This document shows, piece after piece, positions 1 through 8,781 of a stretch of DNA of 64,000 nt (its first letter is position 1; each line of letters opens with the position of its first letter). The DNA is from Isoptericola cucumis (GTDB taxonomy: Bacteria; Actinomycetota; Actinomycetes; Actinomycetales; Cellulomonadaceae). The notes beneath the pieces were generated by a model, which had not been told where the DNA came from, did not search any database, and saw only the letters and a program-made list of their open reading frames with translations. The stretch is taken from contig NZ_BMDG01000003.1 of NCBI RefSeq assembly GCF_014635665.1, positions 124,001-188,000 on the forward strand, written 5' to 3'. The position numbers and the translations under genes were made by a program.

Positions 1-96
1 GCCGCCTTGGCCGAGCGCTGCGACCGGCTGCTGGCCACGGCCGTCTTCCCGTCGCCCGAGAGGGACATGCCGGCCGTGCCCTGGCCGCTGTTCTAG
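1..96 (+). CDS. 3' end of an unidentified protein (partial)
   Basis: The first 31 codons read as the C-terminus of a protein that enters from outside the window and stops at TAG (94-96). Nearly every codon ends in G or C, as in the real genes nearby, so it is probably coding. The visible tail ends in PSPERDMPAVPWPLF and has no motif I recognise. It converges on the SRPBCC gene, 25 bases away. No function can be given. Confidence 0.5.
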   Translation, partial: AALAERCDRLLATAVFPSPERDMPAVPWPLF

Positions 97-121
97 GTGC
101 AGATTCCCCGCGCGGCGGCCG

Positions 122-565
122 TCACCTCGTGAGGTCGCCGCCCTCGGCACGCCTCTTGAGCCCCCCGGCCTCCATGGCCAGGTACTGCTCGGTGCGCTTG
201 CGGTAGAACCGTCCGACGACGCCGCCGACCGCCCCGGACATGACGACGCGCAGCCCGACACGGGTGCCACCGTCGCCCAGCGGCGCGCACTCGTGGTGCG
301 CGGCCACGGTGCTGCCGGGCTGGCGCTGCTCCCAGACGAAGGTGCTGGTCGGGTCCAGCACGGTCACGGTGTACGTGCCGGTGGGGATGCGCGGCTGGGA
401 CACTTCGACGCGGGACCCGACGGCGAGCGGCCCGTCATCGAGCGACCGGACGGCGGTGACGGAGTCGGTCCACTCCGGCCATCGCTCGACGTCGAGAAGC
501 ACCTCCCACACGCGCTCCGGCGGGGCGTCGACGTCGATGCTGGTGTGCAGGTCCACGCCGCTCAT
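122..565 (-). CDS. SRPBCC family protein (START/Bet v1-like fold)
   Basis: This 147-residue protein has the pattern of the polyketide cyclase/dehydrase SRPBCC family. It opens with an HTSIDVDAPPERVWEVLLDV strand-helix, followed by the conserved W-P-W segment (ERWPEWTDSV), and ends in a long amphipathic helix (FYRKRTEQYLAMEAGGLKRR). Family members form a hydrophobic ligand pocket, but the ligand here cannot be read from sequence. There is no signal peptide, so it should be cytoplasmic. It lies 62 bases past the stop of the membrane GH3 gene on the same strand and could be a distal passenger of that unit. The ATG at 565 is the only sensible start. Confidence 0.8.
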   Translation of the reverse strand: MSGVDLHTSIDVDAPPERVWEVLLDVERWPEWTDSVTAVRSLDDGPLAVGSRVEVSQPRIPTGTYTVTVLDPTSTFVWEQRQPGSTVAAHHECAPLGDGGTRVGLRVVMSGAVGGVVGRFYRKRTEQYLAMEAGGLKRRAEGGDLTR

Positions 566-627
566 TCTCGCAGGCGGTCGCGATCGTCGGCGAGGACGCG
601 GACCGACGGCACTCCCCGTGCGGCGTG

Positions 628-3372
628 TCAGTCGACCGCGTCGGTCTGCAGCACGGCATACAGCACGGCGTGGACGCGCTCACGCAGGCCGTGGCCGACC
701 CCGACGGGGTCCTCCTCGACCGCCGCGCGGGTGGCCTTGTCGGTCCCCGGCAGCATCGCGAGCATGAGGTCGTTGCCGTACCGGGCGGCCAGGCCGGGGT
801 CCATCCAGTCCCCGAGCACGGCGTCGGTCGACACGACGCCCTGGAAGCCCCACTCGCCGCGCAGCACGTCCTGCAGGAGCGGCTCGTTGCCGCCGGCCCA
901 CACGCCGCCGATGTTGATGAACGAGCTCATGGCGCCGGTCGGGTCGGCCTCCTTGACGGTGATCTCGAACGGCTTGAGGTAGAGCTCGCGCAGCGCCTGC
1001 TCGCTGGTGAACACGTTGACGCCGGAGCGGGCGTTGACCTCCTGCTCGTTGAGGGCGAAGTGCTTCATGAAGGTCAGGACGCCCTTGCTCTCGGCGCCCG
1101 ACACCATCGCGGCGGACATCATGCCCGACAGCAGCGGGTCCTCCGAGAAGTACTCGAAGTCGCGCCCGCCCAGCGCGGTGCGGTGCAGGTTCATCCCGGG
1201 GGCGTACCAGCCCTCGACGCCGTACGCGTTCGCCTCGGTACCGACGGCCTCGCCCAGCGCGTGGGCGAGCTCGTCGTTCCACGTCGAGGCCACGACCACC
1301 TGCGTCGGGTAGGCGGCCGCCTCCAGGGGGCTGAACAGGGAGTTCAGCCCGGCGGGGCCGTCGAGCAGGTCGACGGCGGGGATGCCGAGGCGCTCGACGG
1401 CGTGGGTGCGGTACGCGCCCTTGGCGAAGAGGTCGACCTGCTCCTCCAGCGTGAGCTGGTCGAGGAACGCGTCCCACTGCGGGTCGTCGTACTCGAGCCC
1501 CGCGAGGTCGGCGAGCTCGAGGTCGTGGTCGGCGCCGTAGGTCGGGACCTCGCCCTCGGCCGGCTCGATCTGCGGGTCCATGCGCGCGAGGAGCTCGTCG
1601 GAGGCGGTGGTGCCGGCCTCGGGCGCCTGCGGGTAGGTGCCCTCCCAGTCGTCGCGCGAGAGGTAGCTCAGGTCGCCCTCGGCGTCGGCGAAACGGTTGC
1701 CCAGCTCGTGGCCGGTGTCGGCGTCCTTGTCGTAGACGACGTCCCGGGCCACCCGGTGCTCGAACTCGTCCACCGGCGAGTGCACGTCGGTGCGCACCGA
1801 GATCCCGTAGGTGCCGGCCTCGAGCAGGTAGGCGCCGTCGCCGCCGGTGTCCCACGACGCCATGTCCCGCACGTCGAACGAGACGGTGACGGTGCCGGTC
1901 TGCCCCGGCTCGAGCGAAGGCGTCTTGGCGTAGCCGGCGAGCTCGATGGCGGACTTCTCGATCCCGCCCGGCGTGTAGGGCGCGGAGAAGTACGCCTGGA
2001 CCACGTCCTTGCCCGCGACGTCGCCGGTGTTGGTCACGGCGACGTCGAGGCTCACCTCGCCGGCGCTGACGCGCGGCTTCGCGACGTCCCACTCGAACGT
2101 GGTGTAGCTCAGGCCGTGGCCGAACGGGAACTGGACGGCCTCGGCGTAGCCCGCCTCGTCGCCCGCGTACCGCGTCTCGTAGTAGCGGTAGCCGACGTAG
2201 ATGCCCTCCTCGTAGTCGAGGAACGCGCGGTCGGCGTTGGCGTACGCGAAGTCGCCGACGTTCTCCACGCCCGGGGCGCTCGTCACGTCGTACGCATAGG
2301 TGTCGGTGAGGCGGCCCGAGGGGTTGACCTCGCCCGTCAGCACCTTCGCCAGGGACACGGCGCCGCGCGGTCCGGGCGTGCCGATCCACACGGCGCCCTT
2401 GATCTGCGGGTACTCGTCGAGGAACCCCAGCTCCATCTGGTTGCCCGAGTTCACGACCACCACGACGTCGTCGAACGTGGCGGTGACGACGTCGAGCAGC
2501 TCGCGCTGCTCGGCCGTCAGGCGCAGCTCGTCGGCGGTCATGTCGGAGCCCTCGACGCCGTCGTTGCCCACCACCACGAGCGCGGTCTCCGAGTACTGCG
2601 CGGCCTGCGCCATGACGTCGTCGGTGAGGTAGTCCGGCGCGGGCTCGCCCTCGCCGCCACCGCCGAGCAGGCTGCCGGCGATCTGCAGCAGGCCGTTGGC
2701 GCCGCCGGAGCTCGTCTCGGCCCCGGCCTCCTCCATCGCAGCCTTGAGGTCGGGGTTGGCGGCGACGCCCTGTCCCTCGAGCGCCTCGTACAGCGACACC
2801 GCCTGGGACTGGTTGCTGCCGCCGGAGCCGCCGCCGCCGAGGCGGAGGTTGAACGAAGCGAAGCTGAACACGTTGACGGTGTCGTCGGCCAGCGGGAGGA
2901 CGTCGTCGTCGTTCTCGAGCAGGACGAGGCCCTCGTCGGAGATCGACTCCGCCACGTCGGCCGCGTTCTGCCGGGCGTCCACGCCCGCGGCGGAGGACGA
3001 GTCGTACTCGATCGTCATCAGGCGGCCGAACGACATCGCGAACGGCGCGACGAGCACCCCGATCGCGAACACCGCGACGGCGGTGATGCCCCAGCCGACC
3101 GCGCGACGCGGGCGGTGCGCGACCTTGCGATCGATGCGCGCCCGGCGCTTGTCCTCCCGGCGCTCGGCGCGCGTCATGTCGGCGCGGGCCTCGGTCCGCT
3201 CCTGCTTCGCGGTCCTCTTCGCCTCGCGGGCCGCCTGCCGGTCGGTGGTCCTGGCGGCCTTGCGCTCCTCGGGCGTCATCGCCTTCAGCTCTGCTCGCCG
3301 GGTGCGCCTCGCCGTGCGCAGCTCCCGGGCTCGGGCGACCGCGTCCTGCTTGATCTCACGCCTCGTTGCCAT
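628..3372 (-). CDS. membrane-anchored GH3 glycoside hydrolase with permuted domains
   Basis: This 914-residue protein belongs to glycoside hydrolase family 3 (beta-glucosidase/beta-xylosidase class) with the usual domain order reversed. Residues 1-90 are a highly charged Arg/Lys/Glu-rich region, 91-114 a single membrane span (AVGWGITAVAVFAIGVLVAP). The GH3 C-terminal sandwich comes next (starting near SISDEGLVLLEND), then a fibronectin III-like domain (FPFGHGLSYTTFEWD onward), and the catalytic barrel is last. The expected nucleophile is Asp850 in VVSTDA near the C-terminus. A type II anchor would put the enzyme outside the cell. The start at 3372 has a GAGAGAAG ribosome site and leaves 13 bases after the upstream GH3 stop; a longer start is open to 3468 but would overlap that gene. 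Substrate is unknown; beta-glucosides or xylosides are the family norm. Confidence 0.88.
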   Translation of the reverse strand: MATRREIKQDAVARARELRTARRTRRAELKAMTPEERKAARTTDRQAAREAKRTAKQERTEARADMTRAERREDKRRARIDRKVAHRPRRAVGWGITAVAVFAIGVLVAPFAMSFGRLMTIEYDSSSAAGVDARQNAADVAESISDEGLVLLENDDDVLPLADDTVNVFSFASFNLRLGGGGSGGSNQSQAVSLYEALEGQGVAANPDLKAAMEEAGAETSSGGANGLLQIAGSLLGGGGEGEPAPDYLTDDVMAQAAQYSETALVVVGNDGVEGSDMTADELRLTAEQRELLDVVTATFDDVVVVVNSGNQMELGFLDEYPQIKGAVWIGTPGPRGAVSLAKVLTGEVNPSGRLTDTYAYDVTSAPGVENVGDFAYANADRAFLDYEEGIYVGYRYYETRYAGDEAGYAEAVQFPFGHGLSYTTFEWDVAKPRVSAGEVSLDVAVTNTGDVAGKDVVQAYFSAPYTPGGIEKSAIELAGYAKTPSLEPGQTGTVTVSFDVRDMASWDTGGDGAYLLEAGTYGISVRTDVHSPVDEFEHRVARDVVYDKDADTGHELGNRFADAEGDLSYLSRDDWEGTYPQAPEAGTTASDELLARMDPQIEPAEGEVPTYGADHDLELADLAGLEYDDPQWDAFLDQLTLEEQVDLFAKGAYRTHAVERLGIPAVDLLDGPAGLNSLFSPLEAAAYPTQVVVASTWNDELAHALGEAVGTEANAYGVEGWYAPGMNLHRTALGGRDFEYFSEDPLLSGMMSAAMVSGAESKGVLTFMKHFALNEQEVNARSGVNVFTSEQALRELYLKPFEITVKEADPTGAMSSFINIGGVWAGGNEPLLQDVLRGEWGFQGVVSTDAVLGDWMDPGLAARYGNDLMLAMLPGTDKATRAAVEEDPVGVGHGLRERVHAVLYAVLQTDAVD

Positions 3373-3385
3373 GATCCGTCTTCTC

Positions 3386-5866
3386 TCAGTCCTCGTTCTG
3401 GGCGTCGTTGTCCTGGGCGCGCGCACGCCGTCGCTGCGCGATCCATGCCGAGGCCGTCCGGCGCGCACCGCGCAGGAACTGGCCGTTGACCATGAGCAGC
3501 AGGCCGTCGAGCATGGCGTCGTCGACCTTGCCGCCGCTCATGCGCGCGACCGATCGGAACGGCAGGTCGAGCGCGAAGTGCGTGTTGTTCGCCGCGAGCG
3601 GCTTGCCGAGCCGCAGCAGCACGCGGCCGCTGAGCTCGACGAGGCCGTGGAGCAGGCCCCCGAACCCGCGGCGGCCCTTGGCCTGCGCGACGATGTCGTC
3701 GCGGGTGAGGGGTCGGTCGGTGGGCCATGCCGACGGGGGGAGCGCGCGTCCGAGCAGAGCCTCGAACTCGGGGTCGCCCACGAGCTCGACGTCGCCGGCC
3801 ACGTAGTGCGGCAGGAGGCGGGGGTCGGGGCGGAGCACGACGGGGTCCGCCGCGCGCCCGGCCGGGGCCTCGACCTCGAGCGCGGCCCGCAGCCGGATGT
3901 CGCGCGACGACGCGCCCGCGAGGACCGCGTAGGAGCCGGCTGCGGTGCGCCAGTCGTGGGCGCGGGTGTCGAAGACGTCGAAGGCGTGCTCGGCGTAGTC
4001 GATCGTGAGCGTGGCGCTCTCGCCGGGCTCGAGCGGGACGGTGGCGAAGCCGGCCAGCTCGCGCGGGGCGCGGAACTCTCCCGCGCCGCGCCCGGCGGGT
4101 TCGACGTAGAGCTGCACGGTCTCGACACCGGCGGCCTCGCCCGTGTTAGTGACGGTCACCCGGGCGGACGTGCGCCCGGCGCGCAGGTCGGCGTAGGCGA
4201 ACTCGGTGTAGCTCAGCCCGTGCCCGAAGGGGTAGCGCACCGGCATCCCGACCTTGTCGTAGTACCGGTAGCCGACGTAGATGCTCTCGCGGTGCTCGGA
4301 GGTCGCCTCGGTGCGCGCGAACGTGGCCGACGACGGCACGTCGGCGTAGCGCAGCGGGTAGGTCTCGGCGAGGCGTCCACCGGGGTTGGCGCGGCCGACC
4401 AGGACGTCGGCGATCGCCCGGCCGCCGCCCTGGCCCGCGAGGTAGCCGTGCACGACGGCGTCGACGTGCCCCGCGAAGGGCAGCTCGACGGGGGCGCCGC
4501 CGGACAGCACGACCACCACGGGCACGCCGAGGCCGACCAGCTCGCGGGTGAGCGCGAGCTGGTTGCGCGCCAGGCGCAGGTGCGACCGGTCGACCCCCTC
4601 GGCCTCGGCGGACTCGTCGAGGCCGAGGAACAGCAGGACGACGTCGGCCCGCTCGGCGAGCCGGACGGCCCGCCGGCGGCGACGCTCGGACGGGACGTCG
4701 CGGCGCGCGAAGCCCGGCTCGTACCCGACGACGTCCAGGTCGGACTCCCGCAGCGCGTCCAGGGCGGTGTCGACGCGGGTGGGGTTGACCAGCGAGCTGC
4801 CCGCCCCCTGGTAGCGCGGCGTGGCGGCGAAGTCGCCGATGACGGCGACCCGCCCGGACCGCGGCCCTAGCGGCAGGGTGCCCCGGGGGTTGTCGAGCAG
4901 GACGACCGAGCGGCGGGCGGCCTCGACGGCGAGCTCGTGGTGACGGTCGTGGTCGACGCGATGGTCGACGGTGCGAGCGTCGTCGCGCGGCGCCGTCCGG
5001 TCGACGAGCGCGAGCAGCTCGTCGACGCGGGCGTCCAGGACGGCCTCGTCGAGCTCGCCCGCCTCGACCGCGCGCACGATCTCGCGGTCGGTGACACCGT
5101 CGGTGGACGGCATCTCGAGGGCGTTGCCGGCGACCAGGCCCGCGACGCGGTCGTGGTTGCCGCCCCAGTCGGTGACGACGAGGCCGTCGAAGCCCCAGCG
5201 GCGGCGGAGGATCTCGTCGAGCAGCTCGCGGTTCTCGTTCGCGTAGGTGCCGTTGACCTTGTTGTAGGAGCTCATCACCGTCCACGGGTCGCCCTCGGTG
5301 ACGGCGATGCGGAAGCCCTCGAGGTAGACCTCGTGCAGCGCCCGCTCGTCGACGATCTCGTCGATGCTCATGCGGTGCGTCTCCTGGCTGTTCACCGCGA
5401 AGTGCTTGGCGGACGCGGCGACGCCGCGGGACTGGATGCCGCGGATCAGCGCGGCGGCGAGCTTCCCGGACAGCAGCGGGTCCTCCGAGAAGTACTCGAA
5501 GCTGCGACCCGCGAGCGGGTTGCGCTTGAGGTTCAGGCCCGGGCCGAGCAGCACGCTCACCCGCTCGGCGGCGGCCTCGGCGCCCAGCGCCTCGCCCACC
5601 CGGCGCACCAGGTCGGTGTCCCAGCTGTTCGCGAGCGTGGCCGCCGTCGGGAAGCACGTGGCGGGGAGGCTGGCGTTGAGGCCCAGGTGGTCGGCGGCGC
5701 CGCCCTGCTTGCGCAGCCCGTGCGGGCCGTCGGTGAGCATGATCGAGGGCACGCCGAGGCGGTCCACCGGCTTGGTGTTCCAGAAGTTCGCGCCCGACAT
5801 GAGCGATGCTTTCTCTGCCAGGGTCATCTGGCCGCGCACCCGCCGGCGGTCGTCATCGATCTGCAC
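3386..5866 (-). CDS. GH3 beta-glycosidase (beta-glucosidase/xylosidase type)
   Basis: This 826-residue enzyme has the standard GH3 layout: N-terminal barrel (1-300), alpha/beta sandwich (about 320-520) and FnIII-like domain (from about 540, FPFGHGLSYTEFAY-like). The nucleophile is Asp233 in VVTDWGG, and substrate-binding motifs LTDGPHG (45-50) and KHFAVN (154-159) are present. There is no signal peptide, so it probably cleaves imported oligosaccharides in the cytoplasm. A C-terminal extension of about 150 residues follows the FnIII domain. The start is GTG at 5866, with no Shine-Dalgarno but TAACCT six bases upstream, suggesting a leaderless mRNA. It is first in a unit with the membrane-anchored GH3 and faces a TetR gene across a palindromic operator. 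Confidence 0.92.
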   Translation of the reverse strand: MQIDDDRRRVRGQMTLAEKASLMSGANFWNTKPVDRLGVPSIMLTDGPHGLRKQGGAADHLGLNASLPATCFPTAATLANSWDTDLVRRVGEALGAEAAAERVSVLLGPGLNLKRNPLAGRSFEYFSEDPLLSGKLAAALIRGIQSRGVAASAKHFAVNSQETHRMSIDEIVDERALHEVYLEGFRIAVTEGDPWTVMSSYNKVNGTYANENRELLDEILRRRWGFDGLVVTDWGGNHDRVAGLVAGNALEMPSTDGVTDREIVRAVEAGELDEAVLDARVDELLALVDRTAPRDDARTVDHRVDHDRHHELAVEAARRSVVLLDNPRGTLPLGPRSGRVAVIGDFAATPRYQGAGSSLVNPTRVDTALDALRESDLDVVGYEPGFARRDVPSERRRRRAVRLAERADVVLLFLGLDESAEAEGVDRSHLRLARNQLALTRELVGLGVPVVVVLSGGAPVELPFAGHVDAVVHGYLAGQGGGRAIADVLVGRANPGGRLAETYPLRYADVPSSATFARTEATSEHRESIYVGYRYYDKVGMPVRYPFGHGLSYTEFAYADLRAGRTSARVTVTNTGEAAGVETVQLYVEPAGRGAGEFRAPRELAGFATVPLEPGESATLTIDYAEHAFDVFDTRAHDWRTAAGSYAVLAGASSRDIRLRAALEVEAPAGRAADPVVLRPDPRLLPHYVAGDVELVGDPEFEALLGRALPPSAWPTDRPLTRDDIVAQAKGRRGFGGLLHGLVELSGRVLLRLGKPLAANNTHFALDLPFRSVARMSGGKVDDAMLDGLLLMVNGQFLRGARRTASAWIAQRRRARAQDNDAQNED

Positions 5867-5872
5867 GCCCGT

Positions 5873-5878
5873 AGGTTA
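5873..5878 (-). promoter_or_regulatory. -10 box of the GH3 operon (leaderless)
   Basis: On the minus strand TAACCT is followed by exactly six bases and then the GTG of the GH3 gene, so transcription would begin at the start codon. No good -35 is visible; the region where it should lie overlaps the palindrome at 5884-5905, which fits repression by blocking RNA polymerase. Confidence 0.55.
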
Positions 5879-5883
5879 GACCA

Positions 5884-5905
5884 AGTTCCACCAAGTGGTG
5901 GAACT
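5884..5905. promoter_or_regulatory. 22-bp palindromic operator between GH3 and tetR
   Basis: The arms AGTTCCACC and GGTGGAACT are perfect reverse complements separated by AAGT. The site sits 6 bases beyond the GH3 -10 box and 27 bases before the tetR start, in the 66-base gap between the two divergent genes. It is the natural binding site for the adjacent TetR protein and would control both directions. Assignment to that regulator is inference from position and symmetry. Confidence 0.7.
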
Positions 5906-5932
5906 CTGCACGTCACACGTGGAGGAAGCCCT

Positions 5933-6565
5933 ATGCCCGACCGTCAGGACGCCGTGCCGCGGACCAAGGAGTACGCCACCGGGCGCGTGACACGACGGGC
6001 GATCATCGCCGAGGCCGCCGAGGCCTTCGCGGAGAAGGGATTCCACGGTGCGTCCCTGCGGGGCATCGCGCGCGAGGCGGGCGTGGACCATGCCACGCTG
6101 ATGCACCACTTCGGGAACAAGACCGCGCTGCTGCTGGCGGTGATCGAGTGGCACGACGCCCAGGACGCCGCCACGTCGCTGCCCGCGATGGACTTCACCG
6201 TCGAGGGGGTCGTGGACGCCTTCGTCGGCGTGGCCGAGCGCAACCGGGCGACGCCGGGGCTGGTCCAGCTTCTCTCCACGCTGTCGGCCGAGGCGGGGCG
6301 GGAGGGGCATCCCGCCCGGGCCGCCCTGCAGCAGCGTCACCAGGTCCTCGTCGACGTCTTCGCCGCGATCATCCGGCTGCGGCGCGACGAGGGGGCCGTC
6401 GACGACGACGGACTGAGCCCCGAGGTGCACGCCGCCCTCATCGTCTCGACCTGGGAGGGGCTGCAGGTCTACGACGCCCTGCACCCGGGCGACGTCGACG
6501 TCCCGGAGCTGCTGGCGCGCACCCTCCGGCGGGAGCTCGGGCTGGACGGCCCGCTCTCCGGTTAG
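5933..6565 (+). CDS. TetR/AcrR family transcriptional regulator
   Basis: The 210-residue protein has an N-terminal TetR helix-turn-helix (about residues 18-65: RRAIIAEAAEAFAEKGFHG, then GIAREAGVDHATLMHHFGNK) and a helical ligand-binding domain. The ATG at 5933 is preceded by a strong GGAGGAAG at 5921-5928. Divergent placement from the GH3 pair with a palindrome between suggests a local repressor that responds to a sugar or glycoside, although sugar-responsive TetR proteins are a minority. The last bases overlap the stop of the convergent TauE gene by four. Confidence 0.9.
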   Translation: MPDRQDAVPRTKEYATGRVTRRAIIAEAAEAFAEKGFHGASLRGIAREAGVDHATLMHHFGNKTALLLAVIEWHDAQDAATSLPAMDFTVEGVVDAFVGVAERNRATPGLVQLLSTLSAEAGREGHPARAALQQRHQVLVDVFAAIIRLRRDEGAVDDDGLSPEVHAALIVSTWEGLQVYDALHPGDVDVPELLARTLRRELGLDGPLSG

Positions 6566-7308
6566 AGCAGCAGCAGGTTCAGGGCCGCGAGCGCCACGAG
6601 CACGGTGACCAGCCGTTCGAACAGCTGCTGGTCGACGTGGCCGATGACCTTGCGCCCGATCCAGGTGCCGACCAGCACGACCGGCGCCAGCACGGCCCAC
6701 AGGGCCACCGTCTCGGTGCGGACGATCCCGACCCCGACGGCGACGGGCAGCTTGATGACGTTCACCGTGAAGAAGAACCACGCCGTCGTGCCGAGGAACC
6801 GCCACTTCTCGTAGCGGGCCGCGAGCAGGTAGAGGCTCATGGGCGGGCCGCCGGCGTTGGCCACCATGGTGGTGAACCCGGCGAGCCCGCCGTACCCGAC
6901 GGTGGCCGCGCGGGTGTCGGTGCGCAGGTGGTCGCGCCACAGGTTGAGCACCAGCAGCGCGAGCAGGATCGCGCCGATCGTGCGGCGCATGACGTCGTCG
7001 CTGACCAGCGTGAGGAACAGTGCGCCGAGCGCCACGCCCACCAGGACCGGCACGAGCAGCCGCCCGATGACGCGGAAGTCGGCGTGCTTGCGGTAGGCCC
7101 AGATCGCGACGAGGTCGCCGGTGATCAGCATCAGGAGCACGGCGCCCGTCGAGTCCTTGGCGGGGATCACCAGCGCCATGAGCGCCGCGGCGATCATGCC
7201 CAGGCCGCCCAGCGCCGTCTTGGAGAAGCCGACGAGCAGCGCGACCAGCGCGGCGACCGCCCAGCCGGTCCACGGGAGTCCTGCGATCAGCGGGGCGGGT
7301 TCGAGCAC
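6562..7308 (-). CDS. TauE/SafE family membrane transporter
   Basis: This 248-residue, almost wholly hydrophobic protein shows the two-repeat pattern of the TauE/SafE (sulfite/organosulfonate exporter) family. The glycine-rich GFSKTALGGLG motif near residue 28 and its partner GGPPMSLYLL near 150 are the family signatures, and about eight membrane helices can be drawn. Family members carry sulfite, sulfoacetate, taurine or other small anions; the substrate here is unknown. The GTG start at 7308 has TACGCT six bases upstream and no Shine-Dalgarno, so a leaderless transcript is likely. Its stop overlaps that of tetR on the opposite strand. Confidence 0.88.
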   Translation of the reverse strand: MLEPAPLIAGLPWTGWAVAALVALLVGFSKTALGGLGMIAAALMALVIPAKDSTGAVLLMLITGDLVAIWAYRKHADFRVIGRLLVPVLVGVALGALFLTLVSDDVMRRTIGAILLALLVLNLWRDHLRTDTRAATVGYGGLAGFTTMVANAGGPPMSLYLLAARYEKWRFLGTTAWFFFTVNVIKLPVAVGVGIVRTETVALWAVLAPVVLVGTWIGRKVIGHVDQQLFERLVTVLVALAALNLLLL

Positions 7309-7314
7309 CGGGGA

Positions 7315-7320
7315 AGCGTA
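7315..7320 (-). promoter_or_regulatory. -10 box of the TauE gene (leaderless)
   Basis: TACGCT on the minus strand lies exactly six bases before the GTG at 7308, matching the TANNNT-N6-start arrangement of leaderless actinobacterial genes. No separate -35 was identified. Confidence 0.45.
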
Positions 7321-7348
7321 ACGGTCGTTCCGCGTGATGCACCGAGCG

Positions 7349-8758
7349 CTACGCGGACCGGACGGCCTGCCCGACGACGTGCGCGGCGTGGTCGAAGCGG
7401 TCGACGTCGGGCCCGGAGTAGTTGAGCCGCAGGTAGGGGCCGGCGGGCTCGGCCGGGAACCACTCGTCGCCCGGGGCCACGACGACGCCGCGCGCCTCGC
7501 ACTCGCGGGCGACCCGGGCGGGATCGGCGCCGTCGGGCAGCCGGGCCCAGAGGTTGAGCCCGCCGGCCGGGACGTGCTCGACGTGCAGGCACGGCGCGTG
7601 GGTGCGCAGTGCCTGCAGGAGCGCGTCGCGACGGGCGCGCAGCGCCGGCCGGAGATGGCGGCGCAGGTGGGTGCGCCACGCGGGCTGGGTGACGACGTCC
7701 AGCGCCGCGGCCTGCAGCAGCCCGCTGACGTACATGGACTCGGCCGCCCGGTCGGCGACGATCCGGTCGCGCGCGGGCCCGCGGGCGACGAGCGCCGCGA
7801 CGCGCAGGGCGGGGGAGACGCTCTTGGTCAGCGAGCGCAGGTAGATGACGTGCCCGTCGCGGTCGTGCGCGGCGAGGGGGTGAGGGTCGGTGTCGATGGC
7901 GAGGTCGTGCGCCCAGTCGTCCTCGACGAGGAACGCGCCGTGCTCGCGGACGACGTCGAGGACCGCCCGGCCGCGGGCGGCCGACCACTGCGCGCCGGTG
8001 GGGTTGGCGTACGTGGGCTGGGCGTAGAGCACGCGCGCGCCGGTCCGCGCGAAGGCGCGGGCGACGTCGTCGGGGTCCGGGCCGGCGGGCCCCGTGGGGA
8101 CGGGCACGAGCGTGACCCCGGCCTGCGCGGCGGCCAGGATCGCGCCCCAGTACGTCGGCGACTCGACGAGCAGCGGCTGCCCGGGCCCGACGAGGGCGCG
8201 GAAGATCGAGCTGAGCCCGCTCTGGCTGCCGGACAGGACGACGACGTCGCGCGCGGACGGCGGGGACGTGTCCGCCGGCGCGGTCTGCGCGAGCTCGGAC
8301 GCGAACCATTGCCGCAGCTCGGGCAGGCCCGTCGCGGGGGAGCGGGTGGTCGCGGCCGTGGTGCGCGCCGCGCGCGCGAGAGCCGCGCGCACCAGCCGCT
8401 CGGGCAGCAGGTCCGCGGCCGGGTACCCGGAGTGGAGGGTGACGGCGTCGGGCGCGACGCCGCGCTGCGTGGAGGAGAGCGCGGGCACCCGTGCGGGCTG
8501 CGCGCCGAGCGCCGCCGTCTGCCAGCCGAGGTCGACGGGCCACGAGGACCGGGGCGCCAGGACGAACGTGCCGACGCCCGGCCGGCTCTCGACCAGGCCC
8601 TCGTCCGCCAGCCGGCGCACCGCCCGCTGCACCGTGACCGGGCTCGCCGCGTGCTCGGCCGTGAGCGCGCGGCTGGACGGGAGCCGCGCGCCCGGGGGAG
8701 CGGCGGCCACCCAGGCCCGGAGCGCGGCCACGATCCGCCCGGTGCTATCGTCATCCAT
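7349..8758 (-). CDS. MocR-type GntR/aminotransferase transcriptional regulator
   Basis: The 469-residue protein joins a GntR winged helix (about residues 5-70, ARLPSSRALTAEHAASPVTV then LVESRPGVGTFV) to a fold type I aminotransferase domain (from about 105). Lys312 in RSLTKSVSP is the expected PLP Schiff-base lysine, and Asp280-281 precede the usual DDW segment. MocR proteins use PLP or its adducts as effectors and bind direct repeats near their own promoter. The ATG at 8758 follows TACTCT by eight bases with no ribosome site. It is divergent from, and its start codon overlaps that of, an EamA transporter that is probably its target. Confidence 0.9.
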   Translation of the reverse strand: MDDDSTGRIVAALRAWVAAAPPGARLPSSRALTAEHAASPVTVQRAVRRLADEGLVESRPGVGTFVLAPRSSWPVDLGWQTAALGAQPARVPALSSTQRGVAPDAVTLHSGYPAADLLPERLVRAALARAARTTAATTRSPATGLPELRQWFASELAQTAPADTSPPSARDVVVLSGSQSGLSSIFRALVGPGQPLLVESPTYWGAILAAAQAGVTLVPVPTGPAGPDPDDVARAFARTGARVLYAQPTYANPTGAQWSAARGRAVLDVVREHGAFLVEDDWAHDLAIDTDPHPLAAHDRDGHVIYLRSLTKSVSPALRVAALVARGPARDRIVADRAAESMYVSGLLQAAALDVVTQPAWRTHLRRHLRPALRARRDALLQALRTHAPCLHVEHVPAGGLNLWARLPDGADPARVARECEARGVVVAPGDEWFPAEPAGPYLRLNYSGPDVDRFDHAAHVVGQAVRSA

Positions 8759-8781
8759 GAGAGTTGAGAGTAGCGCTATCG
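8744..8781. promoter_or_regulatory. paired GCTATCG direct repeats, mocR-eamA promoter region
   Basis: GCTATCG occurs at 8744-8750 and again at 8775-8781, 31 bases apart or about three helical turns, in the same orientation. The first copy overlaps TATCGT (8746-8751), a possible -10 for the EamA gene; the second lies just upstream of TACTCT (8772-8767), a possible -10 for the mocR gene. MocR regulators characteristically bind spaced direct repeats, so this is a plausible operator. Function is inferred from position. Confidence 0.55.

Noticed and set aside
1-96. Assigning a family to the partial protein at the window edge
   Set aside because: Only 31 residues are visible and none forms a recognisable motif.
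3372-3468. Longer N-terminus (32 more residues) for the membrane GH3
   Set aside because: It would overlap the upstream GH3 by 83 bases and has no ribosome site, whereas the ATG at 3372 has one.
625-3489. Plus-strand open frame of about 950 codons opposite the membrane GH3
   Set aside because: The minus strand encodes a convincing GH3; the plus translation is Val/Gly/Arg-rich with no known motif.
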